Origin: Syntrophomonadaceae bacterium
GTDB taxonomy: Bacteria; Bacillota_D; Dethiobacteria; DTU022
Direction: 5' to 3'
NCBI GenBank assembly: GCA_003562605.1
Contig: PWUG01000146.1
Location: 1-5,566 of the forward strand
Length of the DNA: 5,566 nucleotides
A program made the position numbers and the translations under genes. Below, one piece after another: positions 5,533-5,566 of the stretch. The notes below the pieces were generated by a model. That model was not told the origin of the DNA and made no database searches. It was given only the letters and a program-made list of their open reading frames with translations. Numbering within the stretch: the first letter of the stretch is position 1; every line of letters begins with the position of its first letter.

Positions 5533-5566
5533 ATGGATCAGACTTACACTTTCGTCTATATTATAA
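5533..5566 (+). CDS. Start of a divergent plus-strand gene, possibly a GIY-YIG nuclease (partial, cut by the window edge)
   Basis: Only 11 codons are in view: MDQTYTFVYII. The start is supported by AGGAGG 6 bases upstream and by a near-consensus promoter about 105 bases further back. The residues resemble the first beta strand of GIY-YIG endonucleases, which often begin with a few polar residues and then a Y-x-V-Y-I-I/L type strand carrying the first half of the motif. Such nucleases are common as free-standing homing genes in phages. Eleven residues cannot prove this, and other small beta-strand-first proteins would look the same. The gene runs opposite to the packaging operon, so it is an independently expressed unit. 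Confidence 0.5.
   Translation, partial: MDQTYTFVYII

Overview
The window is the DNA-packaging end of a tailed-phage (siphovirus-type) genome or prophage. Four complete genes lie on the minus strand. In transcription order (right to left) they are small terminase, large terminase, SPP1 gp6-type portal, and a MuF/SPP1 gp7-type minor head protein. The first bases of a fifth minus-strand gene follow at the left edge. Gene families, strong GGAGG-type ribosome sites and GTG/TTG start codons suggest a low- to mid-GC Gram-positive host (Firmicutes, perhaps Clostridia). This is inferred from family resemblance only. Nothing here shows whether the phage is integrated or free.

Layout: 1-80, start of an unrecognised gene (minus). 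103-1749, minor head protein with a C-terminal domain that reads as an ADP-ribosyltransferase (ART). 1752-3299, portal (GTG start). 3322-4866, large terminase (TTG start). 4814-5332, small terminase, overlapping terL by 53 bases. 5333-5532, a 200-base intergenic regulatory region. 5533-5566, start of a plus-strand gene cut by the window edge. The minus-strand genes are packed tightly (gaps of 22, 2 and 22 bases and one overlap), as in a late operon. TerS and TerL would bind, cut and pump DNA through the portal. The MuF protein sits in the head near the portal, so its ART domain could be carried in the virion and delivered with the DNA.

Two places deserve attention. One is the ART fusion: its visible motif set is Arg / Ser-Phe-Ser / Gln-x-Glu, and the DNA encoding it is clearly more AT-rich than the head-protein part. 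The other is the divergent intergenic region. It holds a near-consensus plus-strand promoter, A-tract repeats just upstream of it, and a dyad across its -10 and predicted start. Its leader of about 105 bases can form two mutually exclusive structures, one of which hides the ribosome site of the plus-strand gene. That gene begins MDQTYTFVYII, which resembles the first strand of GIY-YIG nucleases, but too little is in view to be sure.
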